DNA of 64,000 nt from Candidatus Planktophila dulcis (lineage in GTDB: Bacteria; Actinomycetota; Actinomycetes; Nanopelagicales; Nanopelagicaceae): contig NZ_CP016777.1 of assembly GCF_002288225.1 (NCBI RefSeq), forward strand, positions 806,001 through 870,000. The letters are read 5' to 3'. Every line of letters starts with the position of its first letter. Position 1 is the stretch's first letter. Shown piece after piece: positions 10,261 to 18,740 of the stretch. A program made the position numbers and the translations under genes. The notes under the pieces are model-generated. The model was given only the letters and a program-made list of their open reading frames with translations, was not told where the DNA came from and did not search any database.

Positions 10261-10266
10261 AGCCTA
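10261..10266 (-). promoter_or_regulatory. -10 element TAGGCT of the RNA methyltransferase gene, leaderless
   Basis: On the minus strand, TAGGCT is followed by 7 nt and the ATG at 10253. This supports that start over the longer frame at 10325. Confidence 0.45.
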
Positions 10267-10307
10267 GTCGAGTTTGCCGTAAGGGAGATTTTTCTCGCAA
10301 GCAGTAG

Positions 10308-10313
10308 TAAGTT
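10308..10313 (+). promoter_or_regulatory. -10 element TAAGTT of ceoB, leaderless
   Basis: TAAGTT-ACTCCT-GTG: the hexamer ends 6 nt before the GTG at 10320 and there is no Shine-Dalgarno sequence. Confidence 0.45.
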
Positions 10314-10319
10314 ACTCCT

Positions 10320-10979
10320 GTGCACGTAGTGATTATGGGTTGCGGTCGAGTCGGTTCATCTTTAGCCATCGAACTTGAAGCTGCTGGCCATTCCGTTGCA
10401 ATCATCGATCAAGCAAAAGAAGCCTTCCGTCGCCTTGGACCAGATTTCAAGGGTCGCACAGTTGTTGGCGTAGGTTTTGATCGCGACACCTTGCTTGAAG
10501 CAGGTATTGAAGGAGCTCAAGCTTTTGCAGCCGTGAGTAATGGCGATAATTCAAATATTTTGGCAGCACGCGTTGCGCGCGAAAGTTATGGTGTTACCAA
10601 TGTTGTTGCTCGTATCTATGACCCAGGCCGTGCGGAAATTTATCAGCGCCTTGGAATTCCAACAGTTGCAACAGTTATCTGGGCAACAGATCAAATTTTG
10701 CGTCGTATCGCACCAGGTGGTGCTCGCTCTGAATGGCGCGATGCAACAGGCACAGTCCAACTTCTTGAGGTTCATCCTCACCTGGATTGGTATGGACGTC
10801 CTATCTCAGAACTTGAATCCGCCTCCCATGCGCGCGTTGCATTCTTAACTCGTCTTGGTGAAGGCCTCATTCCTGAAGCTCACACAGTTCTTCAAGATGG
10901 CGACCTCGTTCACATGACAATTCGCGACGATGCGATGGCTGCAGCTGAAACTGCTCTCACACAAGGGCCAGGTGCTTAA
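10320..10979 (+). CDS. ceoB: TrkA-type potassium uptake regulator (CeoB)
   Basis: Cytoplasmic RCK protein of 219 residues that gates a Trk/Ktr-type potassium channel by binding NAD(H). The N-terminal Rossmann segment MHVVIMGCGRVGSS carries GxGxxG, with the acidic IIDQ turn at the end of beta-2; a C-terminal RCK_C domain follows from about residue 140. It starts with GTG. The second copy begins 3 bp after its stop, so the two-domain TrkA of other bacteria is split into two single-unit proteins, as in actinobacterial ceoB/ceoC. No membrane channel subunit is in the window. Confidence 0.88.
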   Translation: MHVVIMGCGRVGSSLAIELEAAGHSVAIIDQAKEAFRRLGPDFKGRTVVGVGFDRDTLLEAGIEGAQAFAAVSNGDNSNILAARVARESYGVTNVVARIYDPGRAEIYQRLGIPTVATVIWATDQILRRIAPGGARSEWRDATGTVQLLEVHPHLDWYGRPISELESASHARVAFLTRLGEGLIPEAHTVLQDGDLVHMTIRDDAMAAAETALTQGPGA

Positions 10980-10982
10980 AGA

Positions 10983-11642
10983 ATGAGAATTGCAATTGCT
11001 GGAGCTGGAAATGTCGGTCGTGCTATTGCGCGCGAACTTCTTGATAATGGTCATCAAGTCCTTCTAATTGACCGCGACCCTAAGGCTCTCAAAATAGATT
11101 CTGTCCCCGATGCTGAGTGGCTCATGGCTGATGCGTGTGAGATTGCATCCCTAGATAACGCTCAGCTCAACACCTGCCAAGTTCTTGTTGCAGCAACCGG
11201 TGATGACAAAGTTAATCTTGTTGCATCACTACTTGGAAAGACCGAATACGGAGTACCCCGCGTTGTTGCCCGCATTAATCACCCAAAGAATGAATGGCTC
11301 TTTGATCAATCGTGGGGTGTAGATGTTGCTGTATCCACTCCTCGCATCATCTCAGCGCTCGTAGAAGAGGCAGTCAGCGTTGGCGATGTAGTTCGTCTCT
11401 TCTCATTCCGAAAAGGTCAAGCAAACCTTGTAGAACTCACACTTCCTGATTCATCAACATGCATTGGCAAAACTGTTGAAGAAGTAACTCTTCCAGATGA
11501 TGCATCCCTTGCAGCAATCGTTCGTGATGGTCGCGTCATTGCACCAGTGCCAAGTGATGTGTTTATCGCAGGAGATGAACTTCTCTTTGTTGCATCAGCT
11601 ACTGCTGAAGATCTTATTAAGGGCTGCTTTATTGCTCAGTAG
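10983..11642 (+). CDS. ceoC: TrkA-type potassium uptake regulator (CeoC)
   Basis: Second RCK protein of the pair, 219 residues. MRIAIAGAGNVGRAIARELLDNGHQVLLIDRD gives the GxGxxG fold and acidic ribose-binding residue; the RCK_C part (VELTLPDSSTCIGKTVEEV..) is C-terminal. Three bp separate it from ceoB, so the two are co-transcribed and probably form a hetero-oligomeric ring. Its last 14 bp overlap the 3' end of the DUF3159 gene on the opposite strand. Confidence 0.88.
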   Translation: MRIAIAGAGNVGRAIARELLDNGHQVLLIDRDPKALKIDSVPDAEWLMADACEIASLDNAQLNTCQVLVAATGDDKVNLVASLLGKTEYGVPRVVARINHPKNEWLFDQSWGVDVAVSTPRIISALVEEAVSVGDVVRLFSFRKGQANLVELTLPDSSTCIGKTVEEVTLPDDASLAAIVRDGRVIAPVPSDVFIAGDELLFVASATAEDLIKGCFIAQ

Positions 11643-12243
11643 GTAGTTTGGGTGCGTTTTTAAGCACCATCCATGAACCGTATGCGGTTGCGATAAAGAG
11701 TGGGTAACCCATAGCCAAGTTCACTGTTCCAAGTAAATTGACATTTCCACTGCGATAAATTGGATACTGCACAGCGATACGGGTAAAGAACATTGCAACC
11801 CATAACCAGCTTGCAAGTATGTATGCACGCTTTCGCTCAGGATGATTTCGCCATTTGAGGTTCTCTCCCAAGATTGGCCCCAGCATCAGACCTAGGATTG
11901 GCCACCCAGCGAGGTTTGCCACAAGATAGAGCGTGCCGTAACCAAGGTTGGTTAGCAGCTTTGGAATGTAGAGATCACTCGCATTTCCTGTGCGGTTCGC
12001 AAACCAAGCGCAGATGAGCACGCCAATAAACCCACTGATTGCATGTTGGATGGTGTCGCGGCGAGCTAATCGAAAGATTGTAAGAATCGCAGAGATTGCA
12101 ATGGAGGCAAAGAGTGCGCTATTGAGTTGATCGGTTACATTGAAAACAACAAGAAAGATAACGGCTGGAATTCCAGAGTCGATGAGACCTTTCTTACCAC
12201 CGAAGGCAGCTAGAACTTTGTCGCGATCTTCATGTTGTGTCAT
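11629..12243 (-). CDS. DUF3159 family membrane protein
   Basis: 204 residues with four to five hydrophobic helices after an N-terminal charged segment (EDRDKVLAAFGGKKGLIDSGIPAVIF, typical of DUF3159). The function of the family is unknown. It lies last in an operon with dut and a thioesterase (dut stop and this ATG overlap by 4 bp), the same order seen in other actinobacteria. An acidic/basic loop, ENLKWRNHPERKRAYILAS, sits between predicted helices. I cannot assign a function. Confidence 0.8.
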   Translation of the reverse strand: MTQHEDRDKVLAAFGGKKGLIDSGIPAVIFLVVFNVTDQLNSALFASIAISAILTIFRLARRDTIQHAISGFIGVLICAWFANRTGNASDLYIPKLLTNLGYGTLYLVANLAGWPILGLMLGPILGENLKWRNHPERKRAYILASWLWVAMFFTRIAVQYPIYRSGNVNLLGTVNLAMGYPLFIATAYGSWMVLKNAPKLPTEQ

Positions 12244-12683
12244 TTGCGCCCCGTTGATCCAAAGCCACCAGTGCCTCGACCAGAACCTGGCAACTCATCT
12301 ACTTCGACAAATTGCGCACGCTCAACTTTTTGAAAGACTAATTGTGCGATGCGATCTCCACGTTTAAAGGTGACGCTCTCTTTAGGATCGTGATTGATCA
12401 TGATGCATTGAAGTTCCCCGCGAAAGCCTGCATCCACCGTGCCTGGCGCATTGACCATGGTGACCCCATGCTTAATGGCAAGTCCCGAACGGGGATGAAC
12501 CAGTGCCACATATCCATCAGGAAGTGCGATGGATATACCTGTTGGGACTAGTGCGCGCTCACCAGGCGCTAACGTGATGTCGATGCGAGAGACGATATCC
12601 GCCCCTGCATCTCCGCCCTTTGAATACTGAGGAATCGGCAAATCTGGATCTAGTCGCTTAATGAGAACTTGGAAATCGCTCAT
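12240..12683 (-). CDS. dut: dUTP diphosphatase
   Basis: Hydrolyses dUTP to dUMP and diphosphate, keeping uracil out of DNA and feeding thymidylate synthesis (thyX is at 55223). At 147 residues it is the usual trimeric size. The five motifs are visible: AGADIVSR (1), PRSGLAIKHG (2), NAPGTVDAGFRGEL (3), RGDRIAQLVFQ (4) and the glycine-rich GSGRGTGGFGSTG (5) that closes over the neighbouring active site. The ATG overlaps the stop of the upstream thioesterase gene by 4 bp. Confidence 0.95.
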   Translation of the reverse strand: MSDFQVLIKRLDPDLPIPQYSKGGDAGADIVSRIDITLAPGERALVPTGISIALPDGYVALVHPRSGLAIKHGVTMVNAPGTVDAGFRGELQCIMINHDPKESVTFKRGDRIAQLVFQKVERAQFVEVDELPGSGRGTGGFGSTGRK

Positions 12684-13264
12684 GGGTTGATATCAAACTC
12701 TGGATCGACAAAGGAGAGAAGTTCAGGGTTCTTACGCAGCGCTTCCATATATTCAGCTGGAGCATTTTCCAAGAAGTGTTTCATTGGAACAATCACAAAG
12801 AGAGATGCAGCACGGACTGCAACCTCACCATCAGGACCACCTAAGCGTCCTTCTGCCTCTGAATACACCTTGCGGTTAACCTGACCTGTAATGCGCGCTG
12901 TGATGTATAGCTTTGTCCCAATAGGAACAGGCTTAAGAAAATCAGTTTCAAGACGAGCAGTAACAGCAGGTGCGCGAAGCAACCACATCAACTTTCCAAG
13001 TGCTTCATCAAAAGCGAGAGAAAGCAATCCACCGTGTGCCAAGCCTGGCGCACCTTGATGATTTTCAGTAACAACAAACTCTGCAGTGATATCTGCGCCC
13101 TGTCCGACATGAGCAACAAGGTGCAAACCTGTTGGATGTAGTTCTCCGCAACCAAAACAATGTTTAAAGTGAGATGGAATCTGTGATCCGGTAGTTGGTG
13201 AGAGTGGATGGCGTTCTGGAATCTGCGCTCCGTCAGGAGGCGTAGTACTTGCAACGCGACTCAT
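12680..13264 (-). CDS. PaaI-family hot-dog thioesterase
   Basis: 194 residues with one hot-dog domain: HFKHCFGCGELHPTGLHL at about residues 32-50, then GAPGLAHGGLLSLAFDEALG with the conserved HGG loop, and FLKPVPIGTKLYITARI. Such enzymes hydrolyse acyl-CoA thioesters; the substrate is unknown. It heads the operon with dut and DUF3159. A TAACCT -10 box lies 6 nt before the ATG, in a 42-bp spacer shared with the divergent DUF3093 gene. Confidence 0.82.
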   Translation of the reverse strand: MSRVASTTPPDGAQIPERHPLSPTTGSQIPSHFKHCFGCGELHPTGLHLVAHVGQGADITAEFVVTENHQGAPGLAHGGLLSLAFDEALGKLMWLLRAPAVTARLETDFLKPVPIGTKLYITARITGQVNRKVYSEAEGRLGGPDGEVAVRAASLFVIVPMKHFLENAPAEYMEALRKNPELLSFVDPEFDINP

Positions 13265-13270
13265 GTGGAT

Positions 13271-13299
13271 AGGTTACTTGATGATTTGCACGATAACCT
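13271..13299. promoter_or_regulatory. Interlocked divergent leaderless promoters (PaaI / DUF3093)
   Basis: AGGTTA at 13271-13276 is TAACCT on the minus strand, 6 nt before the thioesterase ATG (13264). TAACCT at 13294-13299 is on the plus strand, 7 nt before the DUF3093 GTG (13307). Exactly 17 bp separate the two hexamers, so the -10 box of each promoter occupies the -35 position of the other. The two genes would compete for polymerase. Confidence 0.5.
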
Positions 13300-13306
13300 A
13301 GCGCTC

Positions 13307-13744
13307 GTGCCCTTTAAAGAAGTGATACGTCCCCCACTGTGGCTTCTCGCCTTCATCTATTTCCTTTTTCTTTCCCTCGTTATTGCAATATGGGCGGCTT
13401 TTGATAATCAGAGCGCCTTCATCGCTTGGCTCGCTGCAACCATAGGAATAGTTGGCATCGCTTTCTCCGCACGTTCAGAGATAACTGTTGATGAGAAGGA
13501 GTTGCGCATTGGACGCGCTCACATCGAGTTGAAATACCTCGACAAAGTTGAGCTGCTGACTAAGGATGAAATGAGACTTCTTCGGACCCGAGATGCAGAT
13601 CCTGCTGCTTATCTAGCGATTAAGTTCTGGATGTCAACGGGTGTGAAAATCACGCTTAAGGATCAACGTGATTCCACTCCGTATTGGTTGGTAAGTTCTA
13701 GAAAATCTAAAGAACTTACGAGCACTCTTTACAAATTGCTTTAG
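13307..13744 (+). CDS. DUF3093 family membrane protein
   Basis: 145 residues from the GTG at 13307, which follows a TAACCT -10 box by 7 nt. The frame stays open upstream to 13208, but that would lie inside the divergent thioesterase gene. Two adjacent transmembrane helices (about residues 8-58) precede a compact soluble domain (ITVDEKELRIGRAHIELKYLDKVELL..) resembling a PH-like fold. DUF3093 beside dut and DUF4193 is a conserved actinobacterial arrangement; function unknown. The 3' end overlaps the DUF4193 gene by 29 bp, tail to tail. Confidence 0.75.
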   Translation: MPFKEVIRPPLWLLAFIYFLFLSLVIAIWAAFDNQSAFIAWLAATIGIVGIAFSARSEITVDEKELRIGRAHIELKYLDKVELLTKDEMRLLRTRDADPAAYLAIKFWMSTGVKITLKDQRDSTPYWLVSSRKSKELTSTLYKLL

Positions 13745-14012
13745 CGCCTTCGCCCTTAGCAAGTTGTGTGATGTGATGAATCAAGAAACAACGTGAACAG
13801 GTGAATTCATCTAACTGAACTGGAACAACTCGAACTGCTAGTTGCTCACCCGAAAGGTCTGCTCCTGGAAGTTCAAGATTCTCTGCAGCTTCTGCCTCAT
13901 CAACATCAATCTGTCCTGATTGTGCATCAACGCGCTTAGCTTTGAGTTCTTCTAACGATTCTTCGTGAAGCTCCTCGTCGGTCTTTCTGGGTGTGTCGTA
14001 ATCTGTTGCCAC
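13716..14012 (-). CDS. DUF4193 family protein
   Basis: 98 residues from the GTG at 14012. MATDYDTPRKTDEE...EESLEELKAKR is the family's conserved opening. The acidic middle (VDEAEAAENLELPGADLSGEQLAVRVVPVQ) leads to a C-terminal zinc-ribbon-like CSRCFLIHH...CKEC with two CxxC pairs. Another GTG lies 9 nt upstream, but the family start and a GAGGTG ribosome site at the right distance favour 14012. Function unknown; conserved in actinobacteria next to dut and DUF3093. Confidence 0.82.
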   Translation of the reverse strand: MATDYDTPRKTDEELHEESLEELKAKRVDAQSGQIDVDEAEAAENLELPGADLSGEQLAVRVVPVQLDEFTCSRCFLIHHITQLAKGEGAKAICKECS

Positions 14013-14064
14013 TGCTATCACCTCGCTTCCATAGATCTCTTATGAGCGGGTGAAGTTACCCGAC

Positions 14065-14084
14065 ATGCGCGAATAGTTGCGCAT
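14065..14084. other. Small inverted repeat between hflX and the DUF4193 gene
   Basis: ATGCGC (14065-14070) and GCGCAT (14079-14084) pair with an 8-nt loop. It could be a weak hairpin after hflX or part of the DUF4193 promoter; no T-run is present. Confidence 0.25.
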
Positions 14085-14124
14085 TCTCTCCTGTATAGAC
14101 CATACAACCGACGGCGTGTCGCCT

Positions 14125-15597
14125 TTATTCCTGCTTTGAGGTGGCAATTTCAATCGCTTTTGCCAGCCCACCATCAACATAGGCATGGATTGCCGTTCCT
14201 TCTGCCAGATGTTCTTCACTGAGGATTTCACCATGCTCATGGATAGCGCTCACAAGATCGCCGCGTTGATAAGGAATAACAGTTGTGATTTCCACACTCG
14301 GATGTGGCAGTGATTTCTCAATTGCATGGACTAATCCATCAACACCAAATCCGGAGCGGACGGAGAATGCATAACTGTTCGGTTCTCTGCGCAAAATCTC
14401 CATCACAACATCAGGGCTTGCAATATCCACCTTATTGATTGCGATGATTTCAGGGATGTCTCCCCCGCCAATTTCAGTAATAACTTGCCTGACCGCACGA
14501 ATTTGTTCAAAGGGATCAGAGTGTGAGCCATCGACAACGTGCACAATCAGATCTGCCCCAGATACCTCTTCAAGAGTGGATTTAAAGGCATCGACCAATT
14601 GATGAGGAAGGTGGCGCACGAATCCAACTGTGTCAGAGAGCGTATAAACGCGTCCCTCTGCCGTTTCACACTTACGCACAGTTGGATCTAGTGTTGCAAA
14701 GAGTGCATTCTCAACAAGTACCCCCGCACCTGTCAGTGCATTGAGCAGTGATGATTTACCAGCATTGGTATAACCAGCGATTGCAACCGATGGGATATTA
14801 AATCGCTTACGCTCTTGGCGCTTGGTATCGCGAGAAACTTTCATCTCAGCGATTTCACGGCGCAACTTCGCCATCTTGTCGCGAATACGACGGCGATCAG
14901 TTTCAATCTTTGTCTCACCAGGGCCTCGGCCACCAATACCTGCTCCACCTGCTGCGCGACCACCCACCTGGCGCGAGAGTGAATCACCCCAGCCGCGAAG
15001 ACGTGGAAGAAGGTAGGCAATCTGTGCAAGCTCAACCTGCGCCTTACCTTCCTTACTCTTTGCATGCTGAGCAAAAATATCGAGAATCAACGCAACTCGA
15101 TCGACAACCTTGACCTTCAACTTATCTTCTAAGGTACGTAGTTGTGCTGGAGAAAGTTCACCATCGCAGACAACGGTGTCGGCGCCCGTTGCCACAACAA
15201 TCTGACGAAGTTCAATGAGCTTTCCAGAACCAATGTATGTTGCAGGATCTGGTTTATCGCGTCTTTGAATGAGTGCATCCATAACTTCAGAACCGGCTGT
15301 TTCAGCAAGTGCTTTGAGCTCTGCCATGGAATTTTCTGCCATCTCAGCAGTTCCTTCAGTCCACACACCCACTAACACAACTCGCTCTAATTGAAGCTGG
15401 CGGTATTCAGCCTCAGAAATATCTTGAAGTTCAGTAGAGAAACCCTTGATACGACGGAGAGCATTACGGTCTGAAAGCTCTTGTTGATCATTTTCTTGAA
15501 AATCACTCTCATCGTAATCAAAATCAGCAGCAGCTCGCGCACTCTCACGTAGGAGTTCATCGAATAACTTGTCGTAGCCGTCCTCAGGAGTCGTCAT
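14125..15597 (-). CDS. hflX: GTPase HflX
   Basis: Ribosome-associated GTPase that splits stalled or heat-damaged 70S ribosomes. 490 residues: the N-terminal HflX domain ends in the glycine-rich GGRGPGETKIETDRRRI linker. The G domain has GYTNAGKSSLLNALTG (G1), ATLDPTVRK (G2), DTVGFVRHLPHQLVDAF (G3) and NKVD (G4), and a C-terminal domain follows. The N-terminus has an acidic extension of about 60 residues (YDESDFQENDQQEL..). It follows dapF with a one-base TAATG overlap. Confidence 0.94.
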   Translation of the reverse strand: MTTPEDGYDKLFDELLRESARAAADFDYDESDFQENDQQELSDRNALRRIKGFSTELQDISEAEYRQLQLERVVLVGVWTEGTAEMAENSMAELKALAETAGSEVMDALIQRRDKPDPATYIGSGKLIELRQIVVATGADTVVCDGELSPAQLRTLEDKLKVKVVDRVALILDIFAQHAKSKEGKAQVELAQIAYLLPRLRGWGDSLSRQVGGRAAGGAGIGGRGPGETKIETDRRRIRDKMAKLRREIAEMKVSRDTKRQERKRFNIPSVAIAGYTNAGKSSLLNALTGAGVLVENALFATLDPTVRKCETAEGRVYTLSDTVGFVRHLPHQLVDAFKSTLEEVSGADLIVHVVDGSHSDPFEQIRAVRQVITEIGGGDIPEIIAINKVDIASPDVVMEILRREPNSYAFSVRSGFGVDGLVHAIEKSLPHPSVEITTVIPYQRGDLVSAIHEHGEILSEEHLAEGTAIHAYVDGGLAKAIEIATSKQE

Positions 15598-16403
15598 TAC
15601 GCTAAGAACTTTGTGAGGTCGTGATCTTCAAGAATGACAGCAGGCCCAGTCAATGTGGCATTGGAATGGCCATCAATATCAACAATCAAACGTCCACCTG
15701 GTGGGTAGATAGTCCATCGAGATGGAAGTTTTCCATTTGTCTTTAGGGTTGCAGCAAGTGCGACAGCGCATGTTCCAGTGCCACAGGAGCGAGTCTCTCC
15801 ACTTCCACGTTCGTGTACTCGCATCTTTGCTTCAAAGTTAGGCAGGAGCTCAACAAATTCAACGTTAACACCTTCTGGGTATGAGGATGCAGGAGCTACA
15901 GCAGGTGCATCAGCAAGTGAACCAACATCTTCTAAGGAATCCACAAAGACAACCGCATGAGGGTTTCCCACATTGATGTTGTATCCACTCCAGGTATGGC
16001 CGTTATTGCTGGCTTCAATCTCTTCCATCTCATCAGTGACATGACCCATATTCACTGAGATATCTCCATCCATTGGCACACGCAAATGCTTCATTCCAGC
16101 CCTGGTATCAATGGCAAAGATTCCTTCAGGTTGAATCGAACGTGTGACAAGATATTTTGCCATCACACGAATTCCATTGCCGCACATCTCAGCGATCGAA
16201 CCATCGGCATTGCGGTAATCCATAAACCATTTGCCGTCGTTCTTCACAATGCGGATAAGCCCATCCGCACCAATTCCAGTGGCGCGATTACAGATTGCAG
16301 CGATCTGTGATTCAGTAATAGAGACATCATTTTCTGGGTCAAAAATGAGGACAAAGTCATTCTCAGTTCCGTGGCCATATGTGCCAATTACTGGATGCGT
16401 CAT
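15597..16403 (-). CDS. dapF: Diaminopimelate epimerase
   Basis: Converts LL- to meso-diaminopimelate for lysine and peptidoglycan. 268 residues in two pseudo-symmetric halves, each giving one catalytic cysteine: MCGNGIRV in the first and RSCGTGTCAVAL in the second. It sits between miaA (4 bp upstream) and hflX, the usual actinobacterial order. The other lysine genes here, dapA (54310) and dapB (57238), are in separate operons. Confidence 0.95.
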   Translation of the reverse strand: MTHPVIGTYGHGTENDFVLIFDPENDVSITESQIAAICNRATGIGADGLIRIVKNDGKWFMDYRNADGSIAEMCGNGIRVMAKYLVTRSIQPEGIFAIDTRAGMKHLRVPMDGDISVNMGHVTDEMEEIEASNNGHTWSGYNINVGNPHAVVFVDSLEDVGSLADAPAVAPASSYPEGVNVEFVELLPNFEAKMRVHERGSGETRSCGTGTCAVALAATLKTNGKLPSRWTIYPPGGRLIVDIDGHSNATLTGPAVILEDHDLTKFLA

Positions 16404-16407
16404 GATG

Positions 16408-17310
16408 TTATGAGTTTATCTTCTGGAGGATAGTTTCAAGACGAGGTTGGTGCTGTGCAACCCACTGAATGCGAGCATCACGAGAGAACCAGGTCTCTTG
16501 GCGACGGGCATATTGCCTACTTGCTCGCTTTGTATCCTCTTTCGCTTCCTCTTCTGTCATTGTGCCACTTCGCATTGCAATGATCTGTGCATACCCTAGA
16601 GCGCGCTGAGCGGTGCTGCCATTTCCAATACCTTGGCTGATTAATCGATCTACTTCATCAACAAAGCCCGCATCCCACATGCGATCAACACGTTGGTCAA
16701 TTCGCTCTCGCAAATGTTCGCGATCCATCACTAGGCCAAATTGCAAGGCATCGGGATATCTCGAACTATCTTCTCGAGGCAGGTTTGCAGTAAATGGCAT
16801 ACCCGTAATTTCAATAACTTCGAGTGCTCGAATAACGCGCCTTGTATTAGCGCGATCTATAGCAAGTGCTGCAGCAGGATCTAACTCTTCAAGACGAGCA
16901 AAGAGTGCAGCTGCTCCAAATTCCGCTAACTCAGCCTCTAACTTTGCTCGAACTTCTGGATCTGTATCGGGGAAGTTTAAATCATCCAATATTGCTTTGA
17001 TGTAGAGACCGGTACCTCCAACAATCACCACATCTTTACCGCGACCATGGATCTCTGTAATCGCAGCGCGAGCTTGCTCTTGATACCAAGCGACTGTCGA
17101 ATCTTCGCTCACATCTAGAACATCGAGAAGGTGATGTGGGATCCCTTCACGTTCTTCAACAGTTAGTTTTGCAGTTCCGATATCCATACCTCGATAGAGC
17201 TGCATGGAGTCGGCATTGATAATTTCAGCACCAAGCTCTTGCGCAATTTCAATTGCAATATCGCTCTTGCCTGTGGCTGTTGCACCACAAATAACGATCA
17301 CCTTGCTCAT
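16408..17310 (-). CDS. miaA: tRNA dimethylallyltransferase
   Basis: Transfers the dimethylallyl group from dimethylallyl diphosphate to N6 of A37 in tRNAs reading UNN codons, the substrate for MiaB next door. 300 residues. The P-loop [15 protein letters not shown] is at residues 8-22, [18 protein letters not shown] follows, and [10 protein letters not shown] and the R-rich tRNA-binding region come after it. The start overlaps the miaB stop by 4 bp, so the modification pair is translationally coupled. Confidence 0.95.
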   Translation of the reverse strand: MSKVIVICGATATGKSDIAIEIAQELGAEIINADSMQLYRGMDIGTAKLTVEEREGIPHHLLDVLDVSEDSTVAWYQEQARAAITEIHGRGKDVVIVGGTGLYIKAILDDLNFPDTDPEVRAKLEAELAEFGAAALFARLEELDPAAALAIDRANTRRVIRALEVIEITGMPFTANLPREDSSRYPDALQFGLVMDREHLRERIDQRVDRMWDAGFVDEVDRLISQGIGNGSTAQRALGYAQIIAMRSGTMTEEEAKEDTKRASRQYARRQETWFSRDARIQWVAQHQPRLETILQKINS

Positions 17311-18719
17311 GCACGAACTTTCGGCATACCAAGGGTTGTAGAAGCTGGAGCGGTGCGCGCAGCATGAGCATCTCCCCCACGAGTGCGATGAACTGCAACT
17401 GAATCACCGATCAAATAGTGGGCCGAGCTCTGTAAAATCTTCACATCCACAAAATCTCCAGGACGTGCATCTGTATCGCTGCTGAAGTGAACCAATCTAA
17501 AGTCTTCTGAGCGGCCCGTCATGCGTGATTGCGCTTCATCGCGGCGACCTTCAATTTCAGAGACCATCACGCGATGTGTTGTCCCGATAGCTTCTTCATT
17601 GACCGATTGTGAAATCTTCTGCTGATGTTCATGAAGGCGCGTATATCGCTCACCCACAACATCTTCAGGAACTTGATTCTCCATAGCACCAGCAGGAGTT
17701 CCCGGACGAATGGAATATTTGTATGTATAGGCAGCTGCAAAACGCGCCTGCGTTGCGATATCGAGAGTTCCTTGGAAATCTTCTTCTGTCTCACCAGGGA
17801 ATCCAACGATGATGTCGGTTGTAATCATGGCCTGTGGCATCGCAGTTCGAACTCGCTCCAAAATCCCTAAGTACTTATCAGTTCTATAAGAGCGTCTCAT
17901 GGTCTGCAAGATTGCATCGCTTCCTGATTGAAGTGGCATATGCAGATGCGGCATCACATTAGGAGTCTGCGCCATAGCTTCAATGACATCATCAGTGAAA
18001 TCTCGTGGGTGCGGTGACATAAAGCGAACACGCTCAAGCCCCTCAATCTTGCCCGCCTCACGCAGTAGCTTTGCAAAAGCGCCACGATCGCCGAATTCAA
18101 CACCGTATGCATTCACATTCTGTCCAAGCAGCGTTATCTCAATGACGCCTTGATCTACCAATGCTCGCATTTCTGTCAGAACATCAACTGCTGGGCGATC
18201 TTTTTCAACCCCACGCAAAGTGGGCACGATGCAGAAGGTGCAGGTGTTATTGCAGCCCACTGACACTGAAACCCACGATGTGAAGGCTGAGAATCTGCGC
18301 GCTGGAAGCGTTGATGGGAAATGCTCGAGAGCTTCAAGAATCTCAATCTGTGACTCTTCTTCAATGCGTGCACGCTCTAGAAGCACAGGAAGGGAGCCAA
18401 CATTATGTGTACCAAAGACCACATCCACGTAGGGAGCTTTCTTGAGAATGATTGATTGATCTTTCTGAGCAAGACATCCACCCACGGCAATCTGCATTGC
18501 TGGATTCTTCTTCTTAATGGGAGCTAAGAAACTCAAATTTCCATAGAGTTTATTGTCTGCGTTCTCACGCACAGCACATGTATTAAAGACGACGATATCT
18601 GCTTGTTGTCCTTCAGGAACTGGCAAATATCCTGCTTCATCGAGCAATCCGGCAATACGTTCAGAATCGTGCACGTTCATCTGACACCCGTAGGTCTCAA
18701 CCAGATAAGTGCGCGCCAT
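17307..18719 (-). CDS. miaB: tRNA-2-methylthio-N6-dimethylallyladenosine synthase
   Basis: Radical-SAM methylthiotransferase that adds the 2-methylthio group to i6A37. 470 residues: an N-terminal UPF0004 domain ([20 protein letters not shown]), then the radical-SAM centre CNNTCTFC (CxxxCxxC) with the following LRGVEKDR, then a TRAM domain and an Ala/Thr-rich tail of about 25 residues. TAAGAT lies 7 nt before the ATG and suggests a leaderless mRNA for the miaB-miaA-dapF-hflX operon. Confidence 0.95.
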   Translation of the reverse strand: MARTYLVETYGCQMNVHDSERIAGLLDEAGYLPVPEGQQADIVVFNTCAVRENADNKLYGNLSFLAPIKKKNPAMQIAVGGCLAQKDQSIILKKAPYVDVVFGTHNVGSLPVLLERARIEEESQIEILEALEHFPSTLPARRFSAFTSWVSVSVGCNNTCTFCIVPTLRGVEKDRPAVDVLTEMRALVDQGVIEITLLGQNVNAYGVEFGDRGAFAKLLREAGKIEGLERVRFMSPHPRDFTDDVIEAMAQTPNVMPHLHMPLQSGSDAILQTMRRSYRTDKYLGILERVRTAMPQAMITTDIIVGFPGETEEDFQGTLDIATQARFAAAYTYKYSIRPGTPAGAMENQVPEDVVGERYTRLHEHQQKISQSVNEEAIGTTHRVMVSEIEGRRDEAQSRMTGRSEDFRLVHFSSDTDARPGDFVDVKILQSSAHYLIGDSVAVHRTRGGDAHAARTAPASTTLGMPKVRA

Positions 18720-18726
18720 GGCACCT

Positions 18727-18732
18727 ATCTTA
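18727..18732 (-). promoter_or_regulatory. -10 element TAAGAT of miaB, leaderless
   Basis: Minus strand TAAGAT-AGGTGCC-ATG. The AGG within the 7-nt gap could also act as a weak ribosome site. Confidence 0.4.
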
Positions 18733-18740
18733 TTTGAGGT

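Noticed and set aside
10254-10325. Longer N-terminus of the TrmA-like methyltransferase starting at 10325.
   Set aside because: It overlaps the divergent ceoB start, adds no domain, and the 10253 start has a well-placed -10 box.
14113-14123. GGCG-TGT-CGCC hairpin after hflX as a terminator.
   Set aside because: A four-bp stem without a U-tract on the hflX strand is too weak.
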